A stretch of 64,000 nucleotides of DNA from Adenophora triphylla var. japonica (taxonomy: Eukaryota > Streptophyta > Magnoliopsida > Asterales > Campanulaceae): assembly GCA_022495995.1 (NCBI GenBank), contig JAFEMH010002495.1:273327-337326 (forward strand). Reading direction: 5' to 3'. Numbering within the stretch: position 1 is the stretch's first letter; the number at the start of each line of letters is the position of its first letter. The notes under the pieces are model-generated. The model had not been told where the DNA came from. It did no database searches and saw only the letters and a program-made list of their open reading frames with translations. Made by a program: the position numbers and the translations under genes. Positions 1 through 11,619 of this stretch are shown piece after piece.

Positions 1-378
1 ATTTGTTAGTTTGGCCATTGCTTTCAAATAGAGCTATGTGACCTCTTATTTGACTATTACTAACAACTTTAAAAATAAATAATTATTTATTTTTTATTAA
101 ATTAGATCATAATTGAATTAAGTTGATAAAAAAAAAAAGAAAGTAAAATAGGACTATTTCTTGCAAGTGTCTAATGGATTATGAAAATTAATACTCCATC
201 CATTTCGAATGAATAAATATTTGTTTCTCCTAACATCCAATGGCAAAAGATATAAAATTAGTGATGTCAATTTTCTAATTTGTAGCTTGGAAGTATATAG
301 TAAAATGTGAAAAAAAATAAGTAAGATAGTATTTAAAGATGAATTATTTTAAAATAGAAAATTATTTAAAATATATTA
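1..378. other. AT-rich intergenic DNA, no gene seen
   Basis: No open frame or splice-consistent exon is visible. The stretch is AT-rich with A/T homopolymers. Near 191-215 there is a single Stowaway-like end (TACTCCATCCATTTCG), but I could not pair it with an opposite end, so it is probably a decayed MITE half. Confidence 0.5.
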
Positions 379-608
379 CTCCTTCCATCTTGATTTAAGG
401 TTCTTACTTTTCTTTTTAGTCTATCTCCGTTTAAGGGCTTTAGTTGCTTTATTATTTAAAATGGCAATAGGATCCACTTGTCATTCTCACAACAAAAAAT
501 TCCTACCCACTTTCTCTCTCATGTTTTACTATTCATACTCACAATATTTACATTTTCTTATTTCACATGCCAAATCAAGATAAGAACATTAAACCCAAAC
601 AGAGGAAA
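379..608. mobile_element. Decayed Stowaway-like MITE
   Basis: The ends are inverted and degenerate. The left end reads CTCCTTCCATCTTGATTTAA. The right end, read on the other strand, is TTTCCTCTGTTTGGGTTTAA followed by the same TTCTTATCTTGATTT block. A TA dinucleotide flanks each side (377-378 and 609-610), the target preference of Tc1/mariner-type Stowaway elements. Length about 230 bp with no coding capacity. The mismatched termini suggest an old copy. Confidence 0.6.
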
Positions 609-764
609 TACTAAATTGATATGATCATGAAAAAAGATATTTGGGCCCGTACGAATATATGAGGTCCAATACGATAAATATGAAATAAGGGTCAAGAAAA
701 TGGGCCCAAGATATAATAAAGAGAACCGGGCGAGTTCGCTAAGTGTATTGGCGGGAAACTAGGA

Positions 765-1837
765 CTAGCGGGAAGCCCATTTGTGTCCATCACTTAATGA
801 AAATGAAATAATCCCAAGGCTAGAATATCGCATAAGGATGTTCATGTCAGCGTCAATAACAAAGGTCGCCACCTTATCAAGGTTGTCGCCTATATGCGAC
901 ATTTGGATCAACAACCGTATTTCAGAAGCAGCCAAGGATGTTGCATTTGGGCCCACAAAATATGTTATAATGATGAACTGCCAAACAGGAAAAGGGTAGC
1001 GATAACCCTCGGGAATCTGATCCGGGACCGCGATATGGCCCACCATCGGCAAGCTCCCCATCATGTACGTATAGCTTGGAGGACCATAATCCGGCGCAAA
1101 AGGCACAGGACCTGCATACTGTGAAGAAGAGTTTGGGGCTGACGAACCTGAGGCTGAGGCAAAGGTAGAAGCTCGGGCACGTGACCGCCTATCACCTACC
1201 ACAAGGGGACCATCAGGCGAGGCAAGAACTCCTCATATGAAGCCCCTCGGACAATGCAATCCACCGCCGCACAACCATTCACAAGATCGGCATAATCTCC
1301 GTCAGGAATGAAGTGGTTGGGGTACATCGCCCTAGGCGGATCCTCTGGCACCCTGTAGGGCAGTGAACCCCGACCATGCTGAGGGAAGACTCGCTCGCCT
1401 AGATACATGGTATCCCCCTCCAGCGATACCAATATCCTCTACATCTCAGTGGCATCCCAGGCTCGGTGAACCTCTCGTTCCACCAAGGTCCACGGATACA
1501 GGCCAAGCCGCTCAAATTCAAAGGTATCCAGCATGGCCCGTGCCTCCGTAACAGTCAGGGTCCAGTCTTGATCCCCCTCCTCCTCATCGACGGTCCGGTT
1601 GGGATGACTCCACCTCCTGATATCTGGAAACAGAGGGTTCAGGCTATCCAGCTCAAACTTGTACAATCCAAAGACGAGATATCCCCATATCTGTACAAGA
1701 AAGCGTAATGTATTCGACAAAACGCAGTAAAAAGGTACGTATAAAGGACAAAGACGAGAATCAAAAGCATACCTCCCGGGCATAAGAATACCTGCATGCA
1801 GTATCCTTGGTATGCCTACACGCCTCATCCATGGCAT
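765..1837 (-). pseudogene. Plant mobile domain (PMD)-type ORF, decayed
   Basis: Three minus-strand open stretches line up as one protein: 1837-1439, then 1432-1196 in the same frame after an in-frame TAG (1441-1439), then 1202-765 in another frame. The part after an apparent splice acceptor (CAG at 1691-1693) starts IWGYLVF and runs through RRWSHP, FEFERLGLYPW and MYLGERVF. The same order (VWFYEVF, then MYPGERVF) occurs in the PMD gene of the gypsy element at 51792-54569, and both have the acceptor immediately before the xW motif. PMD (aminotransferase-like) proteins occur in plants as host genes (MAIN/MAIL) and as transposon passengers. No transposase, RT or LTR is visible beside this copy, so its carrier is unknown. 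The in-frame stop and the frame change near 1200 make it a pseudogene. Family assignment is from pattern similarity only. Confidence 0.5.
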
Positions 1838-1874
1838 GATAACAGAAGGCCAGCCCGGTTGAGCCCCAATCGTA

Positions 1875-2933
1875 TGTCCTCACCACATATGGCTTTCACC
1901 CCTCTTTAGTCGATCCCTCTCTCTTCATACTCAATAAAACTCCATCCCCTATCTACCTTTTAGTCTATGTTGACGACATCATTGTTACTGGACCGTCGCC
2001 ATCTCTTCTTCAGTCTTTTATCACCAGCTTGTCTAATCGGTTTTCTCTCAAAGATCTCGGTCCTTTATCTTACTTCTTGGGTGTCGAGGTCGTCCCGAAC
2101 CAAAATGGACTCATTCTCTCCCAAACAGAGTACATTCACGATCTTCTCACCTGTCACAACATGATTGAATGTAAACCACTTCCAACCCCTATGGTCAACT
2201 TTCCGCCTCTCACTCGGTCCACCACCACTTCTGTTGTTGACCCTACATCATTTCGTGCTATTGTCGGTGGCCTTCAATATTTGTCCTTCACTCGCCCTAA
2301 AATTGCATTTTCTGTAAACAAGCTTGCTCAGTTCATGCAAAACCCCCAAACTACTCACTGGGTTGCACTCAAGCGTCTCCTCCGCTACCTTCATGGCACT
2401 ATGCACTTGGGTCTTCAGATTTTCTCCAAATCACCTCCTTCTCTCCATGCCTTCTGCGATGCGGATTGGGCTAGTGACAAAGATGATTTTGTGTCCACCT
2501 CTGGATTTCTTGTTTACCTCGGACACAACCCGGTTGCTTGGTCCTCCCGCAAACAACGTGCCCTTGCTCGGTCTACTACTGAGGCTGAATTTCAGGCGAT
2601 TGCTGACACCACTGCTGAGCTTACTTGAGTTCGAAACTTACTTACTGAGCTCGGATTTCCTTTGCCCTCTACACCAGTGGTCTACTGTGACAACCTTGGC
2701 GCCACAGCCTACTCTGCAAACCCAGTCTTCCACTCTCGGATGAAACATGTGGCTCTTTCTTTTCATTTTGTTTGTGAACAAGTTCAGGCTCTCCGTGTGC
2801 AACACATTTCTGGTAATGATCAGCTCGTCGATGTTCTGACAAAATTGCATCCTCGTATACGCTTCCAACAACTTATTTCCAAGATTGGTCTTCTCCACGG
2901 ATCGTCCATCTTGCGGAGGCGTATTAAGCAAAC
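1875..2933 (+). pseudogene. Outer Ty1/copia element: RT end and RNase H, interrupted
   Basis: The frame contains the copia reverse-transcriptase motif YVDD (about 1968-1979), then SLKDLGPLSYFLGVEV, the SFTRPKIAF segment and an RNase H domain with DADWASD, STTEAEF and a VYCDN motif. This is the last third of a copia pol on the plus strand. An in-frame TGA at 2626-2628 replaces the tryptophan expected in the T-W-V motif, and the same frame continues after it. At 2934 the reading frame runs into the LTR of the second copia element. The missing end of the frame and the 3' noncoding part resume at 10932. The 5' part (gag, protease, integrase) is absent; upstream lies the PMD remnant. Confidence 0.85.
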
Positions 2934-4259
2934 TGTTGGGTTTTATGGGTCTATGTGCAGCGGAATTAAGCATCTAAAATAACACAAAACCCAAGAGCCT
3001 AGGATCCGTTCTATACAATTAACTTGAAACCTATGAGATAGATATAACCAACCTTAAATGCTTTCCGTTCTTGAGCTATCGAACGATTTAATAATGTGAT
3101 TTCGAATCACAAACTTCGTTCTTCAGATTGCTTAAACTCTAGGCCTTGATTGTTGAACGAGCGAAGACCCTCTTTCGGTATCCACACCTTTGAATGAACC
3201 AAGAAAAGCTTCTTGAAGATTGCTAGATCTCTTAAACCTTGGAATAATATTGAGAATATTGTTGTGAATTTCTTTTCAGAATTTCGGCTAGCTTTTTAGG
3301 GCTGACAGACTGTTATATTTATACTACTTTAGTATCAATATTTGTTTCCTAATCAAATTAGGAAATCAGTCCAAAAATACCTATGTGGTCTTAGAGTGTC
3401 GCACGACCAGACGAGTCCCATGGACTAGTTCTGTCGTGCGATATACTAAGTCACATCAGGTTTCTCTCAATCATTCTTCCTCTGGTTTATTCAATTCATT
3501 CTAGTTGTGTGTGACCCAATAGGATTACATTATGTTGGTAATGAGCTCGATCATATCGACTCTCATAAGACATAAGCGGACTCTAGCAAGCCATTATGTC
3601 TACCCAAATAATGTAACGTAAGAGTTCACGTTTCCATTGGTACACTTCCATTTATCCCTTTGTCTCACGATGTTATATTGAACACAAGTCATGGTCCTCG
3701 TCAACTTGTCTTTGTTCAATGCTTTCTCGATTCCGAGTATAATGATAATCCAATCGCATTGGGGTATGGCCATACACTTTAATCATCATCACTCATCGAG
3801 GGACAAATTTCATCTTGAATTATCATCCTTCCCATCATGAATCCGATCATGCCAAAATTAGCCTTTATAAATATCGTGTTAAGATATCATTTGGCTAAAA
3901 TCAAACATGACTTTCATCATATGTAAGGTCATGATAATCTCAGGTCTAGGGACTAAATGAAGTAACCTTATGAGATTTAATTATGACATTTGACCATGAC
4001 ATAAATCTCATGCGGGTCAAGTCCAGTCACTTGTTCTCTAACAAGTATCCATAAATTTAATGTGCGTCTCTATGCATATAATCATCATATGATTATCCAT
4101 TAACATTTATACTAATTATTCTCTTAATAATTAGGGACGGAGATTATTATAAACAAATATACAAAACATATAATAATCAAATGATAAACATCTCATATAA
4201 TAATAAATAATGTCAACACATAAGTCTATCAATCATAGGCTTAGGGCATAACACTAACA
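2934..4259 (-). repeat. 3' LTR of the nested copia element
   Basis: Direct copy of 9606-10931 and of the same length. Read on the minus strand it has a TATA box (TATAAATA, plus coordinates 3316-3323). About 75 bp further upstream there is a perfect 9-bp inverted repeat, TCGCACGAC (3399-3407) and GTCGTGCGA (3433-3441). Confidence 0.93.
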
Positions 4260-4273
4260 GTCTCCCACTTGCA
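4260..4273 (-). other. Polypurine tract of the nested copia element
   Basis: On the minus strand the sequence abutting the 3' LTR is GTGCAAGTGGGAGAC. A purine run directly before the LTR is the expected plus-strand primer for reverse transcription. It follows immediately after the pol stop codon at 4274. Confidence 0.75.
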
Positions 4274-5720
4274 CTAGGCCCAATCTCCCATGTATCGAAT
4301 ACACATGGACCTAACATGACCATCATGTTTAGCTTGCGGGAGAGCCTTAGTTAATGAGTCCGCCACGTTGTCATCAGTGTCTACTCTGCATATCTTTACG
4401 TCTTCCCTTTCACATATCACTCGGATAATGTGGAAACGTCGAAGTATGTGTTTGGATCTCTTATGTGACCTTGGTTCCTTTGCTTGTGCAATGGCACCGT
4501 TGTTGTCACAGTAAAGTTCAATAGGATCTTTGATGCTTGGAACGACTTCCAAATCACTAATGAACTTTTTGATCCAAACGACTTCCTTTGCTGCATCAGA
4601 TGCCGCTATGTACTCAGCTTCGGTTGTAGAATCAGTGACGGTACTTTGCTTGGAACTTTTCCAACTCACAGTGCCTCCATTCAGCGTAAACAAAAATCCA
4701 GACTGCGATCTGAAATCATCCTTGTCGGTTTGGAAGCTAGCATCTGTGTAGCCTTTCACTACAAGATCTTCTTCCATTCCTCCAAAAACCAAGAATACAT
4801 CCTTAGTTCTTCATAAGTACTTAATGATATTCTTGACTGCTATCCAATGTGGTTCGCCGGGATCTGATTGGTACCTACTCGTCATGCTTAGAGCACACAA
4901 GACATCGGGTCTAGTACATAACATAGCATACATGATAGACCCAATTTCCGAAGCATATGGAATACCATTCATTCTCTTTCGCTCATCATTAGTCTTAGGA
5001 CTTTGAGTCTTGCTAAGAGATACACCATGCAACATTTGCAAGTTTCCCCTTTTAGAATTTTTCATTTGGAATCTTCTAAGAACCTTGTCAATGTAAGTAC
5101 TTTGACTTAAACCAATCATCCTCTTGGATCTATCTCTATAGATCTTGATACCAAGGATATATGCAGCTTCGCCCATATCTTTCATTGAAAAGCACTTTCC
5201 CAACCAAGACTTGACAGTCTGTAGTGCAGAAATGTCATTTCCAATGAGTAAGATATCGTCGACATACAACACTAAAAATAGTGCTATACTCCCACTAATT
5301 TTCTTGTATACACAAGGTTCATCTTCGTTTTTGATAAAGTCAAACTCCTTGATTGCTTCATCAAAACGTAGATTCCAACTCCTAGAAGCTTGCTTCAATC
5401 CATAAATGGATTTCTGCAACTTACACACCTTGCTAGAATTTTCTGGACTGACAAAACCTTCAGGTTGTATCATGTATACATCCTCAAGTAACTTTCCATT
5501 AAGGAAAGTTGTTTTGAAATCCATTTGCCATATCTCATAGTCATAATATGCGGCTATGTCAATTAAAATTCTAATAGACTTAAGCATAGCTACAGGCGAA
5601 AAGGTTTCATCATAGTCGATGCCATGAATCTGTCTATATTCCTTAGCTACAAGCCTAGCCTTATAGGTGTGCACCTTCCCATCCATGTCGGTCTTCTTCT
5701 TGAAGACCTATTTGTACCCT
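4274..5720 (-). pseudogene. Copia pol: reverse transcriptase and RNase H
   Basis: The RT frame (5686-4811) contains RLVAKEYRQIHGIDY, the TTFLNGKL segment, KSIYGLKQASRSWN and the catalytic YVDDILLIGND. RNase H (4792-4274) has YTDASFQTD, SKQSTVTDSTTEAEYIA and LYCDNNGAI, with the HIxxRFHIIR block and a normal C-terminus ending LTKALPQ. The two frames differ around 4800, so at least one indel separates them. Upstream near 5690-5710 a stop (TAG) interrupts the FKTKWVxK-type region that begins the RT domain. The motifs themselves are intact, which suggests modest decay after insertion. Confidence 0.88.
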
Positions 5721-5923
5721 ATGGTTTTTACACCTTCGGGTGGATCAATCAAGCTCCAAACTTGATTATCAGCCATGAATTGTAATTCGGACTTCATGGC
5801 TTCTTGCCATTTTTCCGAATCAGGAGCGGACATCGCCTCTTGATAGCGAGTAGGTTCATCGTTTTGGATTAAATCCACTTCGTCACTTTCCGTAACGAGA
5901 AATCCATATCTCTCGAGTTCGGA

Positions 5924-7335
5924 TCATGACCTACCACTTCGGCGAAGAGCTTGTGCATCTTGAACCGGTTCCACAACTACTTGTGAACTTGGTTCAGTCT
6001 CTACCAATAGTTTAATGTTTTTTTCGGGTTCTCGAATTTCTTCGAGGTCTATTTTACTCCCACTGGTTCCTTTGCGAAGAAACTCCTTTTCTAAGAAAAT
6101 ACCATTTCGAGCAACAAACACTTTGTTCTCGTTTCAGTTGTAGAAATAGTATCCTTTGGTTTCCTTAGGATAACCCACGAAACACACATTTATCAGACTT
6201 AGGTGCTAGCTTGTCAGAAGTTAACTTCTTGACATATGCATCGCAACCCCAAATCTTCATGAAAGACAAACTAGGTTTTCTTCCATGCCACATCTCATAT
6301 GGGGTCTTTTGAACCGATTTGGTAGGAACTCTGTTTATGGTAAAAGCAGCAGTTTCTAGTGCATGTCCCCAAAAGGATAAAGGAAGCTCAACTTGACTCA
6401 TCATAGAACGAACCATGTCCAACAAAGTTCTATTCCTCCTCTCAGACACACCATTCCATTGTGGTGTTTCGGGTGGAGAGTTCTGAAACGATTCCACAAC
6501 TCTTAAGATGACTGTCAAATTCTTGGCTCAAATATTCGCCACCTTGATCGGATCGAAGTACTTTAATAGTTTTGCCAAGTTGGTTTTGCACCTCATTTTG
6601 AAATATTCGAAATATCTCAAACGATTCACTTTTATGTTTCATTAGATAAACATATCCAAATCTACTATAATCATCGGTGAATGTTATGAAGTACCGAAAT
6701 CCTCCCCTAGCATCGCTACTCATAGGTCCACACACATTGGTATGTATGAGGCCTAATAAGTCGCCCGCCCTTTCACCAGTTTTGGTAAATGGGTCCTTGG
6801 TCATCTTGCCAAGTAAACAATATTCGCATGTCTCATTAGATTCGTAATCATGTGAGTCTAAAAATCCATCTTTGTGGAGTTTAGAAATGCGTTTCTCATT
6901 TATATGGCAAAGACGACAATGCCATAAGTAAGTGTGGTTTACATCATTGGGTTTAGATCTCTTGTTAATGTTATAGACATCATTATCACGATTTTCAACA
7001 TCAAGGATAAAAAGACCATTGAATGAAACATCAGTACAATAATGCATATCACTCTTGTAAATGGAAAACTTCTTATCACATATAAGAAAATTAAAATCTT
7101 CATTATCCAAACATGAAATCGAAATAATATTCCTACTTAAAGCTGGAACGTAATAACAATTGTTCAAAACAAGTATTAGTCCATTAGGTAAAGTAACTTC
7201 ATAAGTTCCTACGGCTAATGCAACAACTCTTGCTCCATTCCCCACACGTAGGTCCACTTCACCTTCTTCAAGCATCCTTCTGTTCTCTAGACCCTGCACA
7301 TTTAAACAAATGTGAGTTTCACATCCGGTATCCAA
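5924..7335 (-). pseudogene. Copia pol: protease and integrase
   Basis: The frame 7335-6442 starts at the protease motif DTGCETHIC (D-T-G catalytic triad). It continues through the GAG-pre-integrase segment (LWHCRLCHI, CEYCLLGKM zinc-binding H/C residues) and the integrase core beginning HTNVCGPM and FTDDYSR, with the second Asp in LRSDQGGEY. The next frame (6518-6165) carries PPETPQWNGVSERRNRTLL with the catalytic Glu, then WGCDAYVKK. The last part (6121-5924) is the linker before RT. The D,D,E triad is therefore present but distributed over different frames; breaks lie near 6500, 6150 and 5920. Confidence 0.87.
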
Positions 7336-7447
7336 TAACCCAAGAACTAGAAGTAGATAGGAATATATCTATAACAAAGATACCTGAAGTCGAAGCAACT
7401 CCTTTGCTCTTCTTCAGTGCTTCCTTGTATTTTGTGCAGTTTCTCCT

Positions 7448-8242
7448 TCAATGTCCAATCTCATTGCAATGGAAGCAGACTGCGTCCTCTTGGGACTTGG
7501 GCTTAGCCTCTTTAGGCTTGGCAGCCTCTTTGGGTTTGGTAACATTTGCCTTAGGATTAGCAATCTTTGCCTTTCCCTTACCCTTGAAACCCTTCCCCTT
7601 GTTAACCATTAGCACTTGATCGGTTTTCTTTTCGACATTATTGGTTTCCGCAGTGTTCAACATTTGAACTAACTCGAAAAGGTTTTTATTCATGCCACCC
7701 ATGTTATGGTGCATTATGAAATTACTAAAACTTTTGGGCAATGAATTCAATATTATGTCGGTAGCCAACTCTTGGCTAATTGGAAAGCCGAGCCTTTCAA
7801 GATGCTAAATGTGGCCCTTCAACTTAAGAGCATGGGGACCAACAGCTTTTCCTTCACTCATCTTGCATGAGGTCAAGACCTTAACTGTGTTATACCTTTC
7901 TTGCCTAGCTTGAACTTGGAGCATTTCCATCAGTCGATTGTTTAGATCAACTGTCCCCAAGTGCTCAAGATCCTTCTGAAGGTTTTTGCACATGGCGGAG
8001 AGCATGAGGCATCCAACATCTGTAGAATCACGCTTGTGCTTCAGATATTGATCCTTCACTGCCCTAGTAGCATTGTCAGCAGGTTCAGGTGGAATAGGTT
8101 TCTCGAGAACGTACAGTTTTTCTTCTTGCCTGAGAACAATTCTCACGCTACAGATCCAATCTATATAGTTTGTACCATTCTCTTCCAACTTCTCCTTCTC
8201 AAGGAGAGATCGCAGTGACAGATGATTATTGTTTGATGTCAT
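7448..8242 (-). pseudogene. Copia gag (UBN2-like) with zinc knuckle
   Basis: The capsid-like frame starts with an ATG at 8242 (MTSNNNHLSLRSLLEK) and contains NYIDWICSVRIVLRQEEKLYVLE, typical of copia gag. It stops at 7805. A second open stretch (7768-7448) holds IILNSLPKSFSNFI, a lysine-rich KGKGKAK tract and the start of a CCHC knuckle (CFHCNEIGH). Downstream sequence after a frame change supplies the final Cys region. Start choice: first ATG after the leader and matching the usual copia gag N-terminus. Two gag frames with a stop between them mean no full capsid protein is made. Confidence 0.85.
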
Positions 8243-9592
8243 TTATTCTACAAAAAGATATACATAAAATATGAACACATATAAGTAAACATATCATATG
8301 AGAAGTATAATGCATTTACATAAAATGCTCCCACTAAATTATACACCTTCCAATGCAAATAAGCATAATATACATTTAATGGGTTAAGATCCAACTTTAA
8401 TTTAATTTCAAGCTTGCTATGGCAAACTGCTCAAAACTAAATTAATTAGGTAGAAACATCAATCATATCACATATATGACTCTTAGATCTTTTATGAGAT
8501 TTGTTCAAGACATCATATGTCTAGGCATATTTTAATCTCATCTTATGCCTTGGGTCCAAAACCACTTTGATAACCCAATTAAGTTCGTTCACTTTAAACG
8601 TATAGGAACCACCATTTCCTCATCTTGCTCGCATACGAATAGAATCAAAGTACCTTGCTATGGCAAGCCCACCCAAAACTATCCGAATGGTCTCAAGTGT
8701 TTTAATCATGAATTGGCATAAAGAACTTAAAAGTTAAATGAAGGTTCTTTAAAGTAGATTAAGCATATCAGCAAAGATAGTCATAATCGTGCACCAGGTA
8801 AGTTCTCAGGAAGATAGGTGAGCCACAATGACTACTTAAGTACCAAATCTCTCCTTCGACAGAACTTTCCTAGACATTCACAATCAGAAATCAGCTCTGA
8901 TTTTGCAACATAATCAATACCTTTTATAAACAATCAATTTCCTTTTAAATTTTGCGTAATATGACTTGTTTCTCATAAACAATCATAAATCAAAATCTTA
9001 ATGTTTCAATCTAAACATTTAGGAAATCATAATACAATGTTTCAACTAAACATCTAAAATTCTTAACACTTAAGAACATATAATTCATGCATCGCAATAA
9101 TTAATAAAATCATATTTTAATTAACTTAGCATGCATAATCAATGAATTAATCTAGCATAGCCCTATAAAATTGATTTCCATAAAATTATAGCATCCAGAT
9201 TAATACATAAACATATTAGATTGTAAACACATTCACAGATTAACAAGCTTTTTCAACAAACTGATTCTGCCCAGATTGGGCTTGTTTTGTCGCGTGTCAG
9301 AGACTCCCAGAGTCCTAACGTGTCGCACGACCGAGAGAAGCCATCAGCCCAACTCTGTCGCGTGACACTGGCAAGTAGTGTCGCGTGACACCCGATTACC
9401 AGTTTTGCAGATTTGCAGAATTCAATCAATTCTAAATCACAGAGCAATTAAATCATGTAAACGACTTTTAACAGATTTAGTTCAATATCAATAGAACACG
9501 ATTTAGGCATATTGTTTCAAAAATAATCAATCTATCGCATATAAAACATGCAAAAGAACATATAAACGTTCAAACTCAATGATACGAACGGG
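8243..9592 (-). promoter_or_regulatory. Long untranslated leader of the nested copia element
   Basis: No open frame of note. About 1.35 kb lies between the primer site and the gag ATG. Close to the primer site it contains four CpG-rich motifs of the form GTCGCRYGAC: 9289-9298 (GTCGCGTGTC), 9322-9331 (GTCGCACGAC), 9357-9366 and 9380-9389 (GTCGCGTGAC). The last lies inside GTGTCGCGTGACAC. The same motif occurs in the LTRs at 3398-3407 and 10070-10079. Function unknown. Confidence 0.6.
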
Positions 9593-9604
9593 GCTCTGAT
9601 ACCA
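9593..9604 (-). other. Primer-binding site, initiator tRNA-Met type
   Basis: Minus-strand TGGTATCAGAGC starts two bases inside the 5' LTR. This matches the 3' end complement of plant initiator tRNA-Met, the usual primer for copia elements. Confidence 0.92.
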
Positions 9605-9605
9605 C

Positions 9606-10931
9606 TGTTGGGTTTTATGCGTCCATGCACAACGGAATTAAACATCTAAAATAACACAAAACCCAAGAGCCTAGGATCCGTTCTATACAATTAACTTGAA
9701 ACCTATGAGATATATATAACCAACCTTGAATGCTTTCCGTTCTTGAGCTATCGAACGATTTAATAATGTGATTTCGAATCACAAACTTCGTTCTTCAGAT
9801 TGCTTGAACTCTAGGCCTTGATCGTTGAACGAGTGAAGACCCTCTTTCGTTATCCACACCTTTGAATGAACCAAGAAAAGCTTCTTGAAGATTTCTAGAT
9901 CTCTTAAACCTTGGAATAATATTGAGAATATTGTTGTGAATTTCTTTTCAGAATTTTGGCTAGCTTTTTAGGGCTGACAGACTGTTATATTTATACTACT
10001 TTAGCATCAATATTTGTTTCCTAATCAAATTAGAAAACCAGTCCAAAAATACCTCTGTGGTCTTAGAGTGTCGCACGACCAGACGAGTCCCATGGACTAG
10101 TTCTGTCGCGTGATATACTAAGTCACATCAGGTTTCTCTCAATCATTCTTCCTCTGGTTTATTCAATTCATTCTAGTTGTGTGTGACCCAATAGGATTAC
10201 ATTATATTGGCAATGAGCTCGATCATATCGACTCTCATAAGACATAAGCGGACTCTAGCAAGCCATTATGTCTACCCAAATAATGTAACATAAGAGTTCA
10301 CGTTTCCAATGGTACACTTCCATTTCTCCCTTTGTCTCACAATGTTATATTGAACACAAGTTATAATCCTCGTCAACTTGTCTTTGTTCAATGCTTTCTC
10401 GATTCCGAGTATAATGATAATCCAATCGCATTGGGGTATGGCCATACACTTTCATCATCATCACTCATCGAGGGACAAATTCCATCTTGAATTATCATCA
10501 TTCCCATCATGAATCCGATCATGCCAAAATTAGCCTTTATAAATATCGTGTTAAGATATCGTTTGGCTAAAATCAAACATGACTTTCATCATTTGTAAGA
10601 TCATGATAATCTCAGGTCTAGGGACTAAATGAAGTAACCTTATGAGATTTAATTATGACATTTGACCATGACATAAATCTCATGCGGGTCAAGTGCAGCC
10701 ACTTGTTCTCTAACAAGTATCCATAAATTTAATGTGTATCTCTATGCATATAATCATCATATGATTATCCATTAACATTTATACTAATTGTTCTCTTAAT
10801 AATTAGGGACGTTGATTATTATAAATAAATATACAAAACATATAATAATCAAATGATAAACATCTCATATAATAATAAATAATGTCAACACATAAGTCTA
10901 TCAATCATAGGCCTAGGACATAACACTAACA
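9606..10931 (-). repeat. 5' LTR of the nested copia element
   Basis: Partner of 2934-4259 with identical length. Most differences are near the left terminus (for example TTTTATGCGTCCATGC here against TTTTATGGGTCTATG). The inverted motif pair seen in the other LTR is half degraded here: GTCGCACGAC at 10070-10079 is intact, but its partner reads GTCGCGTGAT near 10105. Confidence 0.93.
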
Positions 10932-11098
10932 AAAACATCTCCTAAAGTTTCCTAAGTTACATGTTTGACTTCTTCTATATTATTCTTGTCAATATTCTCA
11001 TGTATTTAGATTAGGTAACTAAATATTTGTATTGTGATTAGAATAGGAAATTCAATATTCTTATTAGAATAGGACTCTCTCTTGTATTATATTAGTAA
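10932..11098 (+). mobile_element. Remainder of the outer copia element
   Basis: This continues the plus-strand copia interrupted at 2934. Across the insertion the RNase H frame would close after only a few more codons, as expected at the end of copia pol. The rest is AT-rich sequence with a segment like a copia LTR (stretch with AGGACTCTCTCTTGTA). The far end is not defined. Confidence 0.55.
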
Positions 11099-11619
11099 AA
11101 GCCCGTGTCCGAGGACACGTGGTATTTTTTTATTTTTTAAAAAAAGGGCAAAATGGGAAAGAGATAACTTAGTGAGGGTAAAATGAGAATTTTTTTTTTG
11201 GCACTATTCATTGTACTGTTCATTGCTGAGTTAGACAGTTGCTATTTATAATATAGATATTTGAAGTTTGTGAATAATGAAAAGGTGTTTTTTCCCAACT
11301 CTTACAAGTTCTTGGAGGGGTGGGTTGTAGTGTATATTAAGTTTAGTGAGTTTTGGACTATGGGTTTAGGGAGGCTGAGGGAGAGATTAATAGACATGGG
11401 CTGCCATCAATCAGGTAGGGAAGGGAAGGGAAGGAAAGGAACTAGGGAAAGAAAGTGGGTGTATTTAGTGAATTGGGCTGTAAATAGCACTACTCTCGAA
11501 AGAAACGACATCGTAACAATTGTCATTAGGCAAAATTCCCGGAAGGAAGCATGGTCGTCACTCGTCACCGTTTTGTCTTTCTACGGAAGAAGTACCAGCT
11601 CCAGTTAGGTCTATGAATC
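11099..11619. other. Intergenic; hairpin and likely upstream region of the EER5-like gene
   Basis: A perfect 7-bp stem with a 2-bp loop (CGTGTCC GA GGACACG) lies at 11104-11119, preceded by AAAAGC. It resembles the end hairpin of a small unclassified repeat. A plus frame at 11261-11608 has no family features and odd composition (GGGAAGGGAAGG runs), so I do not call it a gene. The last 150 bp are less AT-rich. Without the inserted gypsy element they would lie directly upstream of the EER5-like first exon, so they may be its old promoter and 5' UTR. Confidence 0.45.

Larger units (their letters stand above)
2934..10931 (-). mobile_element. Complete Ty1/copia LTR retrotransposon, nested
   Basis: Two 1326-bp direct repeats (2934-4259 and 9606-10931) bound the element. 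Both start TGTTGGG and end ACTAACA, so each is TG...CA. Minus-strand order is 5' LTR (right), tRNA-Met primer site, leader, gag, protease, integrase, RT, RNase H, polypurine tract, 3' LTR (left), the copia gene order. Flanks are CAAAC (2929-2933) and AAAAC (10932-10936), a one-mismatch 5-bp target duplication. By eye the LTRs differ at a few percent of positions, clustered at the terminal 130 bp, so the insertion is not recent. The coding region is broken into at least seven open stretches, so the element is not autonomous. It sits inside the older plus-strand copia element. Confidence 0.92.

Noticed and set aside
11261..11608. 115-codon plus-strand open frame
   Set aside because: No family features, and it includes a GGGAAGGGAAGG tract. 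It reads into what is probably the old 5' flank of the EER5-like gene.
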